Shown: positions 1 through 8,456 of the stretch, piece after piece
Numbering within the stretch: position 1 is the first letter of the stretch
Layout of the letters: every line of letters begins with the position of its first letter
DNA from: an uncultured Pelagibacteraceae bacterium
Lineage (GTDB): Bacteria > Pseudomonadota > Alphaproteobacteria > Pelagibacterales > Pelagibacteraceae
Assembly: GCA_902625825.1 (NCBI GenBank)
Contig: CACOCL010000010.1
Span: 1 to 32,229 of the forward strand
Reading direction: 5' to 3'
DNA: 32,229 nt
Translations under genes and position numbers: made by a program
The notes under the pieces: generated by a model
Databases searched by the model: none
Seen by the model: the letters and a program-made list of their open reading frames with translations, nothing else
What the model was told of the DNA's origin: nothing

Positions 1-526
1 TAAAAATACTTTCGTATAATTTTGATTTAGGAAATCTCATTCGTAAAGGAAGACCATGTATCCAGTAATGAACATGTAATTTTTTTTTTTCGACAACATT
101 TTTTTTTGCTTTATCTATTTCACCAAGGCTTTCTACAAGCATAAGCGTACCTATAATTGCTAAAATGTACATGTAAGCTAATGAAATTACGGTATCAATT
201 TTCCCAATACCTTTAAAATAAGTAAAAGTATAAATGCCAAGTGCAGTTCCAATTGAACCCCCTATTACAATCATAGATCCCATTTTATAATCCAAAGTAT
301 TTTTTAACCAATGTGTTGTAGATCCTGACACAGATGTTGCTAAAATGTTATTGGCCTCATTAGCAACTGCATAAGCAGGTGGAACACCTAAGAAAATTAA
401 AAATGGTGTCATTAAAAATCCACCACCGACACCGAATAAGCCTGATAAAACTCCAACTAATGCGCTCAATAAAAGAATCTCAATAGGATTAATAAATACT
501 TGAGCTATTGGTAAAAAAACATCCAT
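1..526 (-). CDS. TauE/SafE family sulfite/sulfonate exporter-type permease, C-terminus cut by window edge
   Basis: Reading the minus strand from an ATG at 526-524 gives an open frame of 175 codons that runs off the left edge. The N-terminal half matches the TauE/SafE (DUF81) family: a membrane segment followed by SGLFGVGGGFLMTPFL (about residues 28-43), then a glycine-rich second helix (MIVIGGSIGTALGIY), a third helix (about 110-130) and the cytoplasmic LHVHYWIHGLPLRMRFPKSK block that precedes the second half of such proteins. The family exports sulfite, sulfoacetate or related anions, with specificity set case by case. It lies last in the apr-containing run, so sulfite or sulfate export linked to AprBA is the natural inference. 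I see no clear Shine-Dalgarno sequence before this ATG; an AT-rich inverted repeat (531-548) precedes it. Confidence 0.88.
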   Translation of the reverse strand, partial: MDVFLPIAQVFINPIEILLLSALVGVLSGLFGVGGGFLMTPFLIFLGVPPAYAVANEANNILATSVSGSTTHWLKNTLDYKMGSMIVIGGSIGTALGIYTFTYFKGIGKIDTVISLAYMYILAIIGTLMLVESLGEIDKAKKNVVEKKKLHVHYWIHGLPLRMRFPKSKLYESIF

Positions 527-553
527 CTTAAATTAAAGAACTTTAATTATTTT

Positions 554-688
554 TTATTTAAAAGTAACAAAAGTTCCAATTAAAATTACTGCCCAACATG
601 CAGCTATTGCTGAAAAAATTCCTGTTTTAATAAAAGCTGATTTTTTGTTAGTTATGTTATTAGGGATTTTTATATTTGAAAGGCGCAT
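554..688 (-). CDS. 44-aa single-span membrane peptide, unknown function
   Basis: A short ORF starts at ATG 688-686 and stops at TAA 556-554, preceded by a good ribosome site (TGAGGA about 8 nt before the ATG). The peptide has a basic, polar N-terminus (MRLSNIKIPNNITNKKSAF) and one hydrophobic span (about residues 20-42, IKTGIFSAIAACWAVILIGTFVTF), ending in a lysine. It sits between the 116-aa gene and the TauE/SafE gene on the same strand, so it may be a small partner of the exporter or an electron-transfer accessory. I do not recognise a family. Support for coding comes from the ribosome site, a proper N-in membrane topology and the otherwise unexplained gap. Confidence 0.6.
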   Translation of the reverse strand: MRLSNIKIPNNITNKKSAFIKTGIFSAIAACWAVILIGTFVTFK

Positions 689-703
689 CTAAATTCCTCA
701 TTA

Positions 704-725
704 CACCCAGGTGAAAAATTGTCAA
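704..725 (-). promoter_or_regulatory. Candidate internal promoter and 10-bp palindrome before the 44-aa peptide/TauE pair
   Basis: On the minus strand a consensus -35 hexamer TTGACA (725-720) lies in the 65-bp gap after the 116-aa gene. About 15 nt downstream is a short perfect-armed inverted repeat, CACCTGGGTG (713-704), overlapping weak -10 candidates (TGTAAT or TAATGA, spacing 14-16). The operator-like palindrome next to a -35 box suggests that the exporter pair may have its own regulated transcript. No good -10 at 17-bp spacing is present, so this remains tentative. Confidence 0.3.
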
Positions 726-753
726 ACTATTATTGAATAAATTTGTCTTTTTT

Positions 754-1104
754 TTAATAAATTGTTGCACCGAAGACTTTGATCTCACCGTCTTCCATCC
801 CTATAACAAGTCTTCCAAGAAACTCTCCTGGAATTTTCTTATTTCTTTGCTTTATTAATATAGTTATATGTTCCCCTCTTCGTAGGGTTCCAAATGGCTC
901 ATAAGTTTCATTTAAATTAGTGATTAGCTCATTATTAGCCCACTGTTTTCCTAGCTCAACTTCATTGGCACCAAACAACATTTGAGTAGAAAAATCTTTG
1001 GTAAAACCACCATAATCCTTAAGGTTTGATGATCTTACTAAATTTTCCCAAAACGGTTTACCAATTGTGAATATCTCATCATCAGATTTAGATAGTAAAT
1101 CCAT
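754..1104 (-). CDS. 116-aa protein of unknown function in the apr operon
   Basis: A soluble, acidic-to-neutral protein without signal peptide or membrane span, starting 22 bp after aprA ends and on the same strand. I do not recognise the family. The N-terminal part looks helical (FWENLVRSSNLKDYGGFTKD), followed by a predicted beta-rich half (HITILIKQRNKK, EFLGRLVIGMEDGEIKVFGA). This order would suit a small alpha+beta barrel or cystatin/NTF2-like fold, but that is a guess. It has no cysteines, so it does not bind an iron-sulfur cluster. Position suggests a role with AprBA, such as maturation, substrate handling or regulation. Confidence 0.85.
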   Translation of the reverse strand: MDLLSKSDDEIFTIGKPFWENLVRSSNLKDYGGFTKDFSTQMLFGANEVELGKQWANNELITNLNETYEPFGTLRRGEHITILIKQRNKKIPGEFLGRLVIGMEDGEIKVFGATIY

Positions 1105-1126
1105 AAGTAATATAAATATTATTTAT

Positions 1127-2986
1127 TTATGAGGCCTTTTTCTTCTCTTTCTCGTCCACAATATGATACACAGGGACCTTCTCTAAGGAGAACTTACCAG
1201 TTTTTGGGTCTCTTCTAGAAACAGTCAAGCAGTGCCAGTTTTCATCATCAAGTTTCATATGATCTCCTCTATAATAATATCCTGGCCAACGAGTTTCTTC
1301 TCTAAATAAAGTATGTTCAGTAACACATTGTGAAGTTAAAGCTCTGTGTTTTAGTTCCCATGCTCTCATTAACTGATGGTAATCTTCAGCTCCAACGTGC
1401 TCTAAATCTTCTTGCAGCCAGGCTAACAATTCTAATCCTTTCTTGAGCAAATTTCCATTCGTCATATAATTTGAAGTAATTCCACCAACATATTCGTCCA
1501 TAATTTTTTGAAGTCTTTGTAAACCTTGTATTGGAGAAATATAACTTGGTGAAACTGTTCCACCAGTTATCTCATTTTGAGCTACCGTGTAATTATCAAG
1601 AGGTTTATAGACAGTTTTTTTAAAATCATCACATTGTTTATCAGAAACTTTAATACCTTTCGCTTTTTGATCCTCAATATATTTTACTGCAGCTTTAGCA
1701 GCTAGTCTTCCTTCAGTGAAAGAACCTGATGAAAATTTATGAGCGCTACCACCAACAGTATCACCAGCTCCAAATAGTCCGTTAATTGTTAACATTCTAT
1801 TATAGCCCCAGAAATATTCTGGTGGAGATAGATCTTCTGGTCCACTAACCCATGCACCTGAACACGTTGCATGTGAACCCATTACATATGGTTCAGAAGT
1901 TGTTAACTCTGGATTTGTATACTTTGGATCGATGTTTTGTGAAGCCCAAACAACTGCTTGACCAACAGTCATTCCTAAGAAGTTTTCCCAACCAACAGTT
2001 TCTAAGTGCGGATCTTGAAAAGCTTCAGTTGTGACCATGTGAATTGGCCCATTACCAGATGCTACTTCTTGAATAAATGCATGATTTCTCAAACAAGTAG
2101 GTGTTGGATGATGATCAATATATTCTCCAACTAACTCTTTTGTTTGATCATACCATTTTTTTTCATAATTTTCTCCATTAGCATTTTGAGTATAAGTTTT
2201 TAAATGTAAAAAATATGCTCCTACAGGACCATAACCGTCTTTAAATCTACATAAAACAATTCTATTTTCCATTTGAGTCATTTTTGCACCAGCAGCAATA
2301 GGAAGTGCGTAAGCTGAACCATTGCTCCACGGAGCATACCAAGTTCTTCCCATTCCTTCTCCAACAGCTCTTGGTTTAAAAATATGTGACGCTCCACCCG
2401 CAGCAACAATTACAGTTTTAGACCTGAACACATGAAAATCACCTGTTCTCATATTAAATCCTACTGCACCGCCAATTCTATTTTCTTGAGCCTCATCCAT
2501 TAATAAATGAGTTACCATTATTCTATTGTAAATTTTATCAGCTGATTTTTTTGCTGCCTCAGCAACAATTGGTTTATAGCTCTCACCATGAATCATAATT
2601 TGCCATTTACCTTCTCTTAAATATCTTCCTGTTTTTTCATTCTTCATCATTGGCAAACCCCACTCATCAAACATGTGTACTGTTGAATCTACATGACGAG
2701 CCATGTCATAACCTAAATCTTCTCTAACCATTCCCATTAAGTCGTTTCGAGCATATCTAACATGATCTTCTGGTTGATTTTCATCCCATTGCATTCCCAT
2801 ATAACAATTGATTGCATAAAGACCCTGCGCAACAGCTCCACTTCTATCTATGTTAGCTTTTTCAACACATACAATTTTAAGATCTCTACCCCAATGCCTA
2901 GCTTCAAATGTTGCTCCAGTTCCAGCCATACCTCCACCAACAACTAGAACATCACATTCTTCGTAATGAGTTTTGTGTTTTGCCAT
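1127..2986 (-). CDS. aprA: Adenylylsulfate (APS) reductase alpha subunit, AprA
   Basis: 619-aa FAD-containing catalytic subunit that interconverts sulfite plus AMP and APS. In organisms of this type it is thought to work oxidatively, draining sulfite. Visible features are the N-terminal Rossmann fingerprint VVGGGMAGTGA (about residues 15-25), the conserved DRSGAVAQGLYAIN block (47-60), and the flavin-site stretch GLFGAGDTVGGSAHKFSSGS (about two thirds along). The length is close to normal for AprA. The start overlaps the aprB stop by one base (TAATG), so the two subunits are translationally coupled. The C-terminus is lysine-rich (EKEKKKAS). The identification is secure; direction of the reaction is inferred from the neighbouring exporter gene and known SAR11-type apr loci. 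Confidence 0.97.
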   Translation of the reverse strand: MAKHKTHYEECDVLVVGGGMAGTGATFEARHWGRDLKIVCVEKANIDRSGAVAQGLYAINCYMGMQWDENQPEDHVRYARNDLMGMVREDLGYDMARHVDSTVHMFDEWGLPMMKNEKTGRYLREGKWQIMIHGESYKPIVAEAAKKSADKIYNRIMVTHLLMDEAQENRIGGAVGFNMRTGDFHVFRSKTVIVAAGGASHIFKPRAVGEGMGRTWYAPWSNGSAYALPIAAGAKMTQMENRIVLCRFKDGYGPVGAYFLHLKTYTQNANGENYEKKWYDQTKELVGEYIDHHPTPTCLRNHAFIQEVASGNGPIHMVTTEAFQDPHLETVGWENFLGMTVGQAVVWASQNIDPKYTNPELTTSEPYVMGSHATCSGAWVSGPEDLSPPEYFWGYNRMLTINGLFGAGDTVGGSAHKFSSGSFTEGRLAAKAAVKYIEDQKAKGIKVSDKQCDDFKKTVYKPLDNYTVAQNEITGGTVSPSYISPIQGLQRLQKIMDEYVGGITSNYMTNGNLLKKGLELLAWLQEDLEHVGAEDYHQLMRAWELKHRALTSQCVTEHTLFREETRWPGYYYRGDHMKLDDENWHCLTVSRRDPKTGKFSLEKVPVYHIVDEKEKKKAS

Positions 2987-3456
2987 TAATAATAAACTCC
3001 TTTTTTAAAGGAATCTTTTGGAACTGATGGTAGTTCTTGATTTGTGTTCAAACCCTCAGGTTCAGTGTAAAGTCTTTGAGAATTAATTTCACCTTGATTA
3101 GGTTTATCACCTTCTGCAAGCTTTGGAATAAATTTTCCCCAAGGTTTTGTCGTTATTGGTGAAACAAAGTTTTTCTCTGTGCCATTTCTAAATTTTATTT
3201 TCCAAGAGATTGTACCTTTTTCCTCTTCTCTTCTAACTCTAACGCTATGACCCATTGGGGCAAAATCAGCGTAACCTCTTACATCTATCGCGTGATTGGG
3301 GCAAGCTTTAACACATGAATAACACTCCCAACAAAAGTTTGGTTCAATATTTTTTGCACGTCTTATATTTTCATCTATGTGCATAATGTCAGATGGACAG
3401 ATATCTACACAGTGTCCACAGCCATCACATCTTGTCATGTATACAAAAGTTGACAT
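2986..3456 (-). CDS. aprB: Adenylylsulfate reductase beta subunit, AprB (two 4Fe-4S clusters)
   Basis: 156-aa ferredoxin-type subunit that passes electrons between AprA and the membrane partner. It has eight cluster-binding cysteines in two sets: C10, C13, C16, C20 (CDGCGHCVDICP) and C42, C45, C48, C52 (CWECYSCVKACP). After the ferredoxin domain comes a beta-strand segment (SWKIKFRNGTEKNFVSPITT, about 84-103) and a tail that in known structures wraps AprA. It is preceded by aprM (32-bp gap with an AGGAG-like site) and overlaps aprA by one base. Length fits the family. Confidence 0.96.
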   Translation of the reverse strand: MSTFVYMTRCDGCGHCVDICPSDIMHIDENIRRAKNIEPNFCWECYSCVKACPNHAIDVRGYADFAPMGHSVRVRREEEKGTISWKIKFRNGTEKNFVSPITTKPWGKFIPKLAEGDKPNQGEINSQRLYTEPEGLNTNQELPSVPKDSFKKGVYY

Positions 3457-3487
3457 AATTTATTTTTCTCCTTTTTTTAATAACATA

Positions 3488-4282
3488 TTAATAGTGTTTT
3501 GGCTCTTCTCTTTTTATACCTAAGCCGAATTGTTCTGGTGCATCAGCTGGTGGTGGTAAGTTATCTCTAGATCCATCAGCTTCAGCAAGATTTTTTTGTA
3601 TTGCAGCACCTGGTTTATAAAACATATGTGCAAATTTTGACCAGTAAACACCGCCAAACAAAATTAGATTTGAGGCTACAAATAATGTTAAAAATAAATA
3701 TGAAAGACCTATTTGTCCATTGAATTGAGTAAAGGACCAAGCCAAACCAAAAGTTGAGCAAGCCAATAAAGCTAATACAAATAAATCTGCTTTTATAATT
3801 CTATACCATGGATGTGCTTCTGCAGATACATCAACTCTTAAAAAAAACCAGAACCAGTACCCACCTATGCAAGTAAGAATTGCTCCAGCATGCCACAGTG
3901 TCGACCATATGATAGACTCTGATTTACCAACACCTGTGTAACAAAAAACTAAAATTGTAGAGGACAACCAGAATAAAATTGTTCCATACATTCCTAAAAC
4001 ATGTGCAAGTCTTCTTTTTCCAAATCCAAGCTCAGAAGTTGTCCCAATATCTACAACTGTTGTTTTTGCAATAATTGATGTTTTCTCTCCAATACCTAAT
4101 TCTTTAGTCGCTGCTAATTTTGCTTTTTTTGCATTGTTCAAAAAATATGTAAGATTTTTATGATGTATCATTTGAATAATTGTTCCCACTGCAATTAAAA
4201 TTATCATAGCTATAATAAATCCTTGCATTGCGACTGGAGCTAAAGACTCTGCTAAAATTGAAAATGGGTTCGTCTGTAACAT
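3488..4282 (-). CDS. aprM: AprM, membrane anchor/electron-transfer partner of APS reductase
   Basis: 264-aa integral membrane protein with about five hydrophobic spans: residues 17-38, 90-115, 128-150, 165-183 and 190-215. It is the first gene of the aprM-aprB-aprA run, the order described for the aprMBA type of locus found in SAR11 and some sulfur oxidisers, where AprM replaces QmoABC as the presumed quinone link. Histidines and tryptophans occur near membrane edges (LWHAGAILTCIGGYWFWF), but I cannot assign heme ligands. The ATG at 4282 has an AAGGCGG site directly upstream. The 102-bp gap upstream presumably holds the apr promoter; it contains an AT-rich hairpin (7-bp arms, 4330-4347) but no clear hexamers. 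Confidence 0.88.
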   Translation of the reverse strand: MLQTNPFSILAESLAPVAMQGFIIAMIILIAVGTIIQMIHHKNLTYFLNNAKKAKLAATKELGIGEKTSIIAKTTVVDIGTTSELGFGKRRLAHVLGMYGTILFWLSSTILVFCYTGVGKSESIIWSTLWHAGAILTCIGGYWFWFFLRVDVSAEAHPWYRIIKADLFVLALLACSTFGLAWSFTQFNGQIGLSYLFLTLFVASNLILFGGVYWSKFAHMFYKPGAAIQKNLAEADGSRDNLPPPADAPEQFGLGIKREEPKHY

Positions 4283-4384
4283 ATCCGCCTTATGTTATTT
4301 TATTTTTGAGTATTTTAAAAGATTTCTAGTCTATTTGAAAAAATAGATCAATTGCTAACTCTGACCAATTTCTCTAATAACAGG

Positions 4385-4783
4385 CTATATTTTTCTTTTA
4401 TAGTGTTGTTTATTTGGAATGACTGATCTAACTCCTCCTTGAGGGTTCTCTACATCATGCTCTCTACGTGGAATCAAATGGAGATGGCAGTGAAAAATAG
4501 ATTGCCCTGACACTTTTCCAATATTAGTTCCCAGATTAAATCCCTTAACTGATTGATCCTGACCTAAAATTTCTTTTTTTACAATCTTGATCAGATCATT
4601 ACATGCAATTAATTCATCATTATTCATATCAAAATAATTTTTAATGTGTCTTTTTGGAATAATTAAACAATGGTGTTTTGAGACTGGGTAAGTATCATAA
4701 CTAGCATAAGCTAAATCATTTTCATGAGCAATCCCACTCAATTTAGCGTTACAAAATAAACATGGATTATTTGGATCTTTCAT
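4385..4783 (-). CDS. HIT-family nucleotide-binding hydrolase
   Basis: 132-aa protein of the histidine-triad superfamily, which hydrolyses or transfers nucleotidyl groups from adenosine nucleotides. The triad HCHLHLI is at residues 98-104, with H100 the likely nucleophile by family rule. The upstream PKRHIKNYF segment (43-51) and a CLFC pair (8-11), which may bind zinc, are also typical of the HinT/Ap4A-hydrolase branch. It starts 3 bp after the end of the pabC-like gene, so it is the last member of the metC-pab run, and ends 102 bp before aprM. The exact substrate cannot be told from the sequence. Confidence 0.93.
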   Translation of the reverse strand: MKDPNNPCLFCNAKLSGIAHENDLAYASYDTYPVSKHHCLIIPKRHIKNYFDMNNDELIACNDLIKIVKKEILGQDQSVKGFNLGTNIGKVSGQSIFHCHLHLIPRREHDVENPQGGVRSVIPNKQHYKRKI

Positions 4784-4786
4784 ATT

Positions 4787-5560
4787 TTAAAATTTGTAGA
4801 TATTACATTTTTTAATTGCTAACTTGTAATAATTTAAAAAAATCCTATAATATTTTAAACTTTTCCTCCTCCAATTAATCTGATTAATGTTTTTAACAGA
4901 AGTAACACCTTTGCCAGATCCAAGAAGTATTATTTCATCATAATCTTTAATTTCTTTAACAAAAATATCTTTTTTAATGATATTTTTTACCTTTGATTTA
5001 AAATACTTATATGTTTGGCCCTGATAATAATTTTTTTTTGGAGTAAAAATTTTTTTATTTTTTATAAAAAGTAAATTTGATGTTCCTGTCTCTAAAAGTT
5101 TATTTCTATTAACAATTCCTATATCTACTTTTGAATTATCAATTTTTTTTAAATGAAAAAGTATCTTTTTATATTTCAAGTTCTTATACTCTGGCTTATC
5201 ACGTTTTAAATCGACAAGTTTTAGAGAAAAGTCTATTTTTGGTGAAAATCTTTTTCTTAAAGATATAGAAATTATATTTTTGTTAATTGCTACTCTCAGA
5301 AGATGATTGTAATGAATTTTTTTTGACAAATTCAAATTAATAACTTTGATAATATTTTTTCTTAAAAATTTTTTTTTTATTTTATATTTAATTAAAGAGT
5401 TAATTAAATTTTTTATATGACTATCAAAGAATAAAATCTTTGGCGGATTCCCAAAAATCCACATCGTAGTGAATATTCCATGATGCCCCCATAAATCTTG
5501 AAATTTAACTTCTTTAAGATTTTTAAGCTGATAGGATTTTTTTAATAAGAAGGTTACCAT
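4787..5560 (-). CDS. pabC: PabC-like aminodeoxychorismate lyase (class IV aminotransferase fold)
   Basis: 257-aa fold-type IV PLP enzyme; with PabA and PabB next door it most likely releases 4-aminobenzoate from aminodeoxychorismate. Recognisable parts are the early GHHGIFTTMWIFGNPPKILF strand pair, the ETGTSNLLFIKNKKIFTP motif that binds PLP phosphate (about residues 158-175), and GVTSVKNI near the C-terminus. The PLP lysine cannot be picked with certainty in the lysine-rich middle (KRDKPEYKNLKYKK). The ATG at 5560 makes the gene overlap pabA by 38 bp. The next ATG would delete the conserved first strands, so the long overlap is probably real. It is more lysine-rich and divergent than usual PabC. 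Confidence 0.75.
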   Translation of the reverse strand: MVTFLLKKSYQLKNLKEVKFQDLWGHHGIFTTMWIFGNPPKILFFDSHIKNLINSLIKYKIKKKFLRKNIIKVINLNLSKKIHYNHLLRVAINKNIISISLRKRFSPKIDFSLKLVDLKRDKPEYKNLKYKKILFHLKKIDNSKVDIGIVNRNKLLETGTSNLLFIKNKKIFTPKKNYYQGQTYKYFKSKVKNIIKKDIFVKEIKDYDEIILLGSGKGVTSVKNINQINWRRKSLKYYRIFLNYYKLAIKKCNIYKF

Positions 5561-6080
5561 TTACTGTTAAAAATGACTCAGGGTGAAATTGGAATCCATA
5601 AATTTTATCTTTGTTGTTCTCAAAAGACATTGCTGTATTTGAATTTAAACATCTCATAGTTATCTCAAAATTTTTTGTTTTGAAAGGTTCTTTTAACCTT
5701 AAAGAATGATACCGACCAACTTTAAAATTTGATCCTTTTTTAAATAACGATTTATCATTAACAACTTTTACTTTTGATTGAAATCCATGATAAATTTTTT
5801 TTTGCTCAATGATTTTAGCCCCTTCACAATGTAATATTTGCTGAAATCCCAAACAAATACCAATAATTTTTTTTTTACCTTTAAATTCTTTGTAAATTTT
5901 AGATGTTAATGGATAATTTTTTGGATTACCTGGGCCAGGCGAAAAAACAATTACAGAGGCATTTTGAAGTTTTGATCGATTAATTTTGTTATAATTATTA
6001 CATACAACTCTATCAAATAAAGAAAACTGATGAACTACATTGTAAGTAAACGAGTCATTATGGTCTATTACGTAAATCAT
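5523..6080 (-). CDS. pabA: Aminodeoxychorismate synthase glutaminase component, PabA
   Basis: 185-aa class I glutamine amidotransferase that supplies ammonia to its chorismate-binding partner. The oxyanion strand SPGPGNP (47-53), nucleophile C76 in GICLGFQQI, and the H166/E168 pair in FQFHPES make a complete triad. The start overlaps the pabB stop by 4 bp (ATGA). PabA and TrpG are nearly indistinguishable by sequence; the flanking pabB- and pabC-like genes favour folate (pABA) synthesis, though dual use cannot be excluded. Confidence 0.88.
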   Translation of the reverse strand: MIYVIDHNDSFTYNVVHQFSLFDRVVCNNYNKINRSKLQNASVIVFSPGPGNPKNYPLTSKIYKEFKGKKKIIGICLGFQQILHCEGAKIIEQKKIYHGFQSKVKVVNDKSLFKKGSNFKVGRYHSLRLKEPFKTKNFEITMRCLNSNTAMSFENNKDKIYGFQFHPESFLTVNGNLLIKKILSA

Positions 6081-7234
6081 TTAAATAAATCTATTAATGC
6101 CTTTGCTTTGATATAATTTTCGTTAAACTCGTTTTTAGCATTACTATCCACTACCACTCCAGATGCTACTGAAATTTCAGAAATATCTTTGTAATTAAGA
6201 ATTGATCTTATAATAATATTGAAACGCATATCTCCATTAAATTTGATATATCCAAAGCTCCCAGTATAAATATTTCTATTTTCTTTTTCTTGATTATTGA
6301 GAAGATTTAATGTGCTAATTTTAGGGCATCCAATAACAGAGCCACCAGGCATCATTGCTTTAATAATGTCTAGATTGGAAATATTTTTTTTTAATCTCCC
6401 ATTGATTAAAGTGACATAATGAAAAAGATCTTTATATTCCTCAACGATTTTCGCTTTAGATAATTTCACACTCCCCACCTGACAAATACGAGATAGATCA
6501 TTTCTTTCCATATCTACAATCATATTATGTTCTTTTGTTTCTTTAATATTTTTTCTAAAATACTCTAACGCTTTATTTTTATTCATATTTTTATTTTTCC
6601 TAACAGTACCTGCAATGGGCTTTGTTGATATTAAAGACCCTTTTTTTGTTATTAAATTTTCAGGAGAACAACTAATTATCGAGTAATTACTATCTCTAAT
6701 CAAAAAAGCTTCAGGAGCTAAATTGGTTTCTGATAACCTACAAAAAAAATCTAATGGATCAATTTTTGAGTAAGTCTTATATTTTGTACATATTTTAATT
6801 TGGTATGTTTCTCCACTTTTAATTTTTTTTTTGAATTTATCAAAAATTTTAGAATAAGATTTTCTATTAATATTAATTTTAAAAATATTATTATTTTTAT
6901 TCATTCCATTATTTCTATATTTTAAATTATTTGAAAAACTTATTTTTTTTTCTGGCTTATAAAAAATTCCTTTAGGAAAATTTATCTTTTTTTGGTTTCT
7001 TAACTTTATACCTATGAGATTATTTAATATTTCATAACCAAAAAAACCAAGAAATAAATCTGTTTGCTTAAGAAATTTTTTTTTCTTCTGATTTAGAAAT
7101 TGATAAATGTTTTGCTGATTTAATAAGATTTTTTTTGAAAAATTGGTATATAAATCAAAACCATTTTTAGATTTATAAATTATATATGGCTTTTTAGACT
7201 TATGAATATTTGTTAGTAGATCTTGTTTATTCAA
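6077..7234 (-). CDS. pabB: Chorismate-binding synthase component I, PabB-type
   Basis: 385-aa member of the TrpE/PabB family that aminates chorismate. The C-terminal catalytic domain carries ETYQIKICTKY (142-152), PIAGTVRKNKN (206-216), the EHNMIVDMERNDLSRIC metal/substrate block, MMPGGSVIGCPK and the SFGYIKFNGDMRFNIIIR strand. PGGS at the active site is typical of PabB, but the position of the E. coli PabB covalent lysine (K274, in PIKGT) is alanine here (A208), as in TrpE-type enzymes. The N-terminal domain is short, so the protein is compact for the family. It starts 1 bp after the MFS gene and overlaps pabA by 4 bp. Folate synthesis is the best call from context. Confidence 0.82.
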   Translation of the reverse strand: MNKQDLLTNIHKSKKPYIIYKSKNGFDLYTNFSKKILLNQQNIYQFLNQKKKKFLKQTDLFLGFFGYEILNNLIGIKLRNQKKINFPKGIFYKPEKKISFSNNLKYRNNGMNKNNNIFKININRKSYSKIFDKFKKKIKSGETYQIKICTKYKTYSKIDPLDFFCRLSETNLAPEAFLIRDSNYSIISCSPENLITKKGSLISTKPIAGTVRKNKNMNKNKALEYFRKNIKETKEHNMIVDMERNDLSRICQVGSVKLSKAKIVEEYKDLFHYVTLINGRLKKNISNLDIIKAMMPGGSVIGCPKISTLNLLNNQEKENRNIYTGSFGYIKFNGDMRFNIIIRSILNYKDISEISVASGVVVDSNAKNEFNENYIKAKALIDLFK

Positions 7235-7235
7235 T

Positions 7236-8456
7236 TTATTCCGCTTTTAATCTTAAAACTGGTTCCTCTTTTATTGGTAGATGAATTATTGCGGCAAATA
7301 CAGATAAAGCAATTGCTAAATACCACGCATAGTCATAAGATCCATAAAGATCATAAAACAAGCCTCCTAAATATGCACCAAAAAAAGATCCTATTTGATG
7401 ACTTAAAAATACTATTCCATATAAAAGACCTAAATATTTCGTTCCAAATAAATGTGCTACAATTCCACTTGTAGCTGGAACTGTTGAAAGCCATAAAAAA
7501 CCAAAACTAGCTCCAAATAAAAATGCACTCAAATTACTTGCCGGTGTGAAAATAAAAAGAATGATGGAAATACCTCTTAAAAAATAAATTCCACTTAGAA
7601 TAATTTTTTTACTCATTTTAGCTGAGAGATAACCACTTAATAATGAACCAAATATATTAAATAGACCAATCAATGATAATATTGCAGCAGCAGTCCAATC
7701 CTCGAGTCCTCTATCTACCACATACTTTGGGACATGAGTTCCAACCAAAGTAATATGAAATCCACATACAAAAAAACCAGATACTAACAAAATATAACTT
7801 TTTGTTTTAAAAGCCTCGGAAAGAGCCTCTTTAAATGTTTGATCTGATATTTGCTCAACACTCTCAGTTTTTGATGGAGATCTAACAAAGTATGCTGCAA
7901 TTAAACCTGTTAATAAAAATAACAAAAAAATAAATAAGGTATAATTCCAACCAAAATGAGAAAGGGAATAATTTGTAAAAATGGGAGAAAGAAAATAACC
8001 AAAAGATCCTACTGCAGTCACAAAGCTCATTGCAATTGTTCTTGTTGATAATGGAAAATGTTTTCCAACAACTGACATCGGAATACTTATTGCGGTCCCA
8101 CCAAGTCCTATCCCTATTAACAATCCCATATGAATTTGAAAAAAAATGCCAGTGTTTGGACCGGTATATAAAAAATAAATACCAAGTGTATAAAATATAA
8201 ATGCTGAGATAATAGCTACATGCCCACCGTAACGATCAGCAACTGCTCCAAAAATTGGGCCTGTAATACCCCACATTAGCATTTGAATACCAATAGCAAA
8301 ACCAAATGCAGTGTTGCTGATATTCAAACTCTCGTTGAAATCTATAAAAAATAAACCAAAAACCTGTCTTACTCCAAGAGAGATCAAAACAACAAAACAT
8401 GCTGCAATTAAGGTAATAATTGCTGTTCTAGATTTGAAGAAATTTTCTGATATCAT
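7236..8456 (-). CDS. Major facilitator superfamily transporter, 12-span
   Basis: 406-aa polytopic protein with two six-helix halves. The GAVADRYGGHV loop after helix 2 (about residues 70-80) is the MFS A-motif, and a related SGYLSAKMSKK loop appears in the second half. Overall look (short N-terminus, R near the first helix, GIGLGGTAISIPMSVVGKHFP) suggests the oxalate/formate or monocarboxylate-type branch, but substrate is unknown. It overlaps metC by 4 bp (ATGA) and is 1 bp from pabB, so it belongs to the same transcript. A role in moving an amino acid or organic acid linked to methionine metabolism is only inference. Confidence 0.9.
   Translation of the reverse strand: MISENFFKSRTAIITLIAACFVVLISLGVRQVFGLFFIDFNESLNISNTAFGFAIGIQMLMWGITGPIFGAVADRYGGHVAIISAFIFYTLGIYFLYTGPNTGIFFQIHMGLLIGIGLGGTAISIPMSVVGKHFPLSTRTIAMSFVTAVGSFGYFLSPIFTNYSLSHFGWNYTLFIFLLFLLTGLIAAYFVRSPSKTESVEQISDQTFKEALSEAFKTKSYILLVSGFFVCGFHITLVGTHVPKYVVDRGLEDWTAAAILSLIGLFNIFGSLLSGYLSAKMSKKIILSGIYFLRGISIILFIFTPASNLSAFLFGASFGFLWLSTVPATSGIVAHLFGTKYLGLLYGIVFLSHQIGSFFGAYLGGLFYDLYGSYDYAWYLAIALSVFAAIIHLPIKEEPVLRLKAE

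Noticed and set aside
531-548. AT-rich inverted repeat AATTAAAG/CTTTAATT before the TauE-type gene
   Set aside because: Eight-bp arms made almost only of A and T are expected often in this composition; no U tract or promoter context supports a terminator or operator.
1852-2034. Open frames antisense to aprA, thiV, mnmA, amt and other genes
   Set aside because: They lie inside strongly supported genes on the other strand, have no ribosome site and give low-complexity or shadow-like proteins.
4330-4347. Hairpin upstream of aprM, TCTATTT/AAATAGA
   Set aside because: Seven AT-rich pairs make too weak a stem to call a terminator, and no ligand-binding RNA pattern is visible around it.
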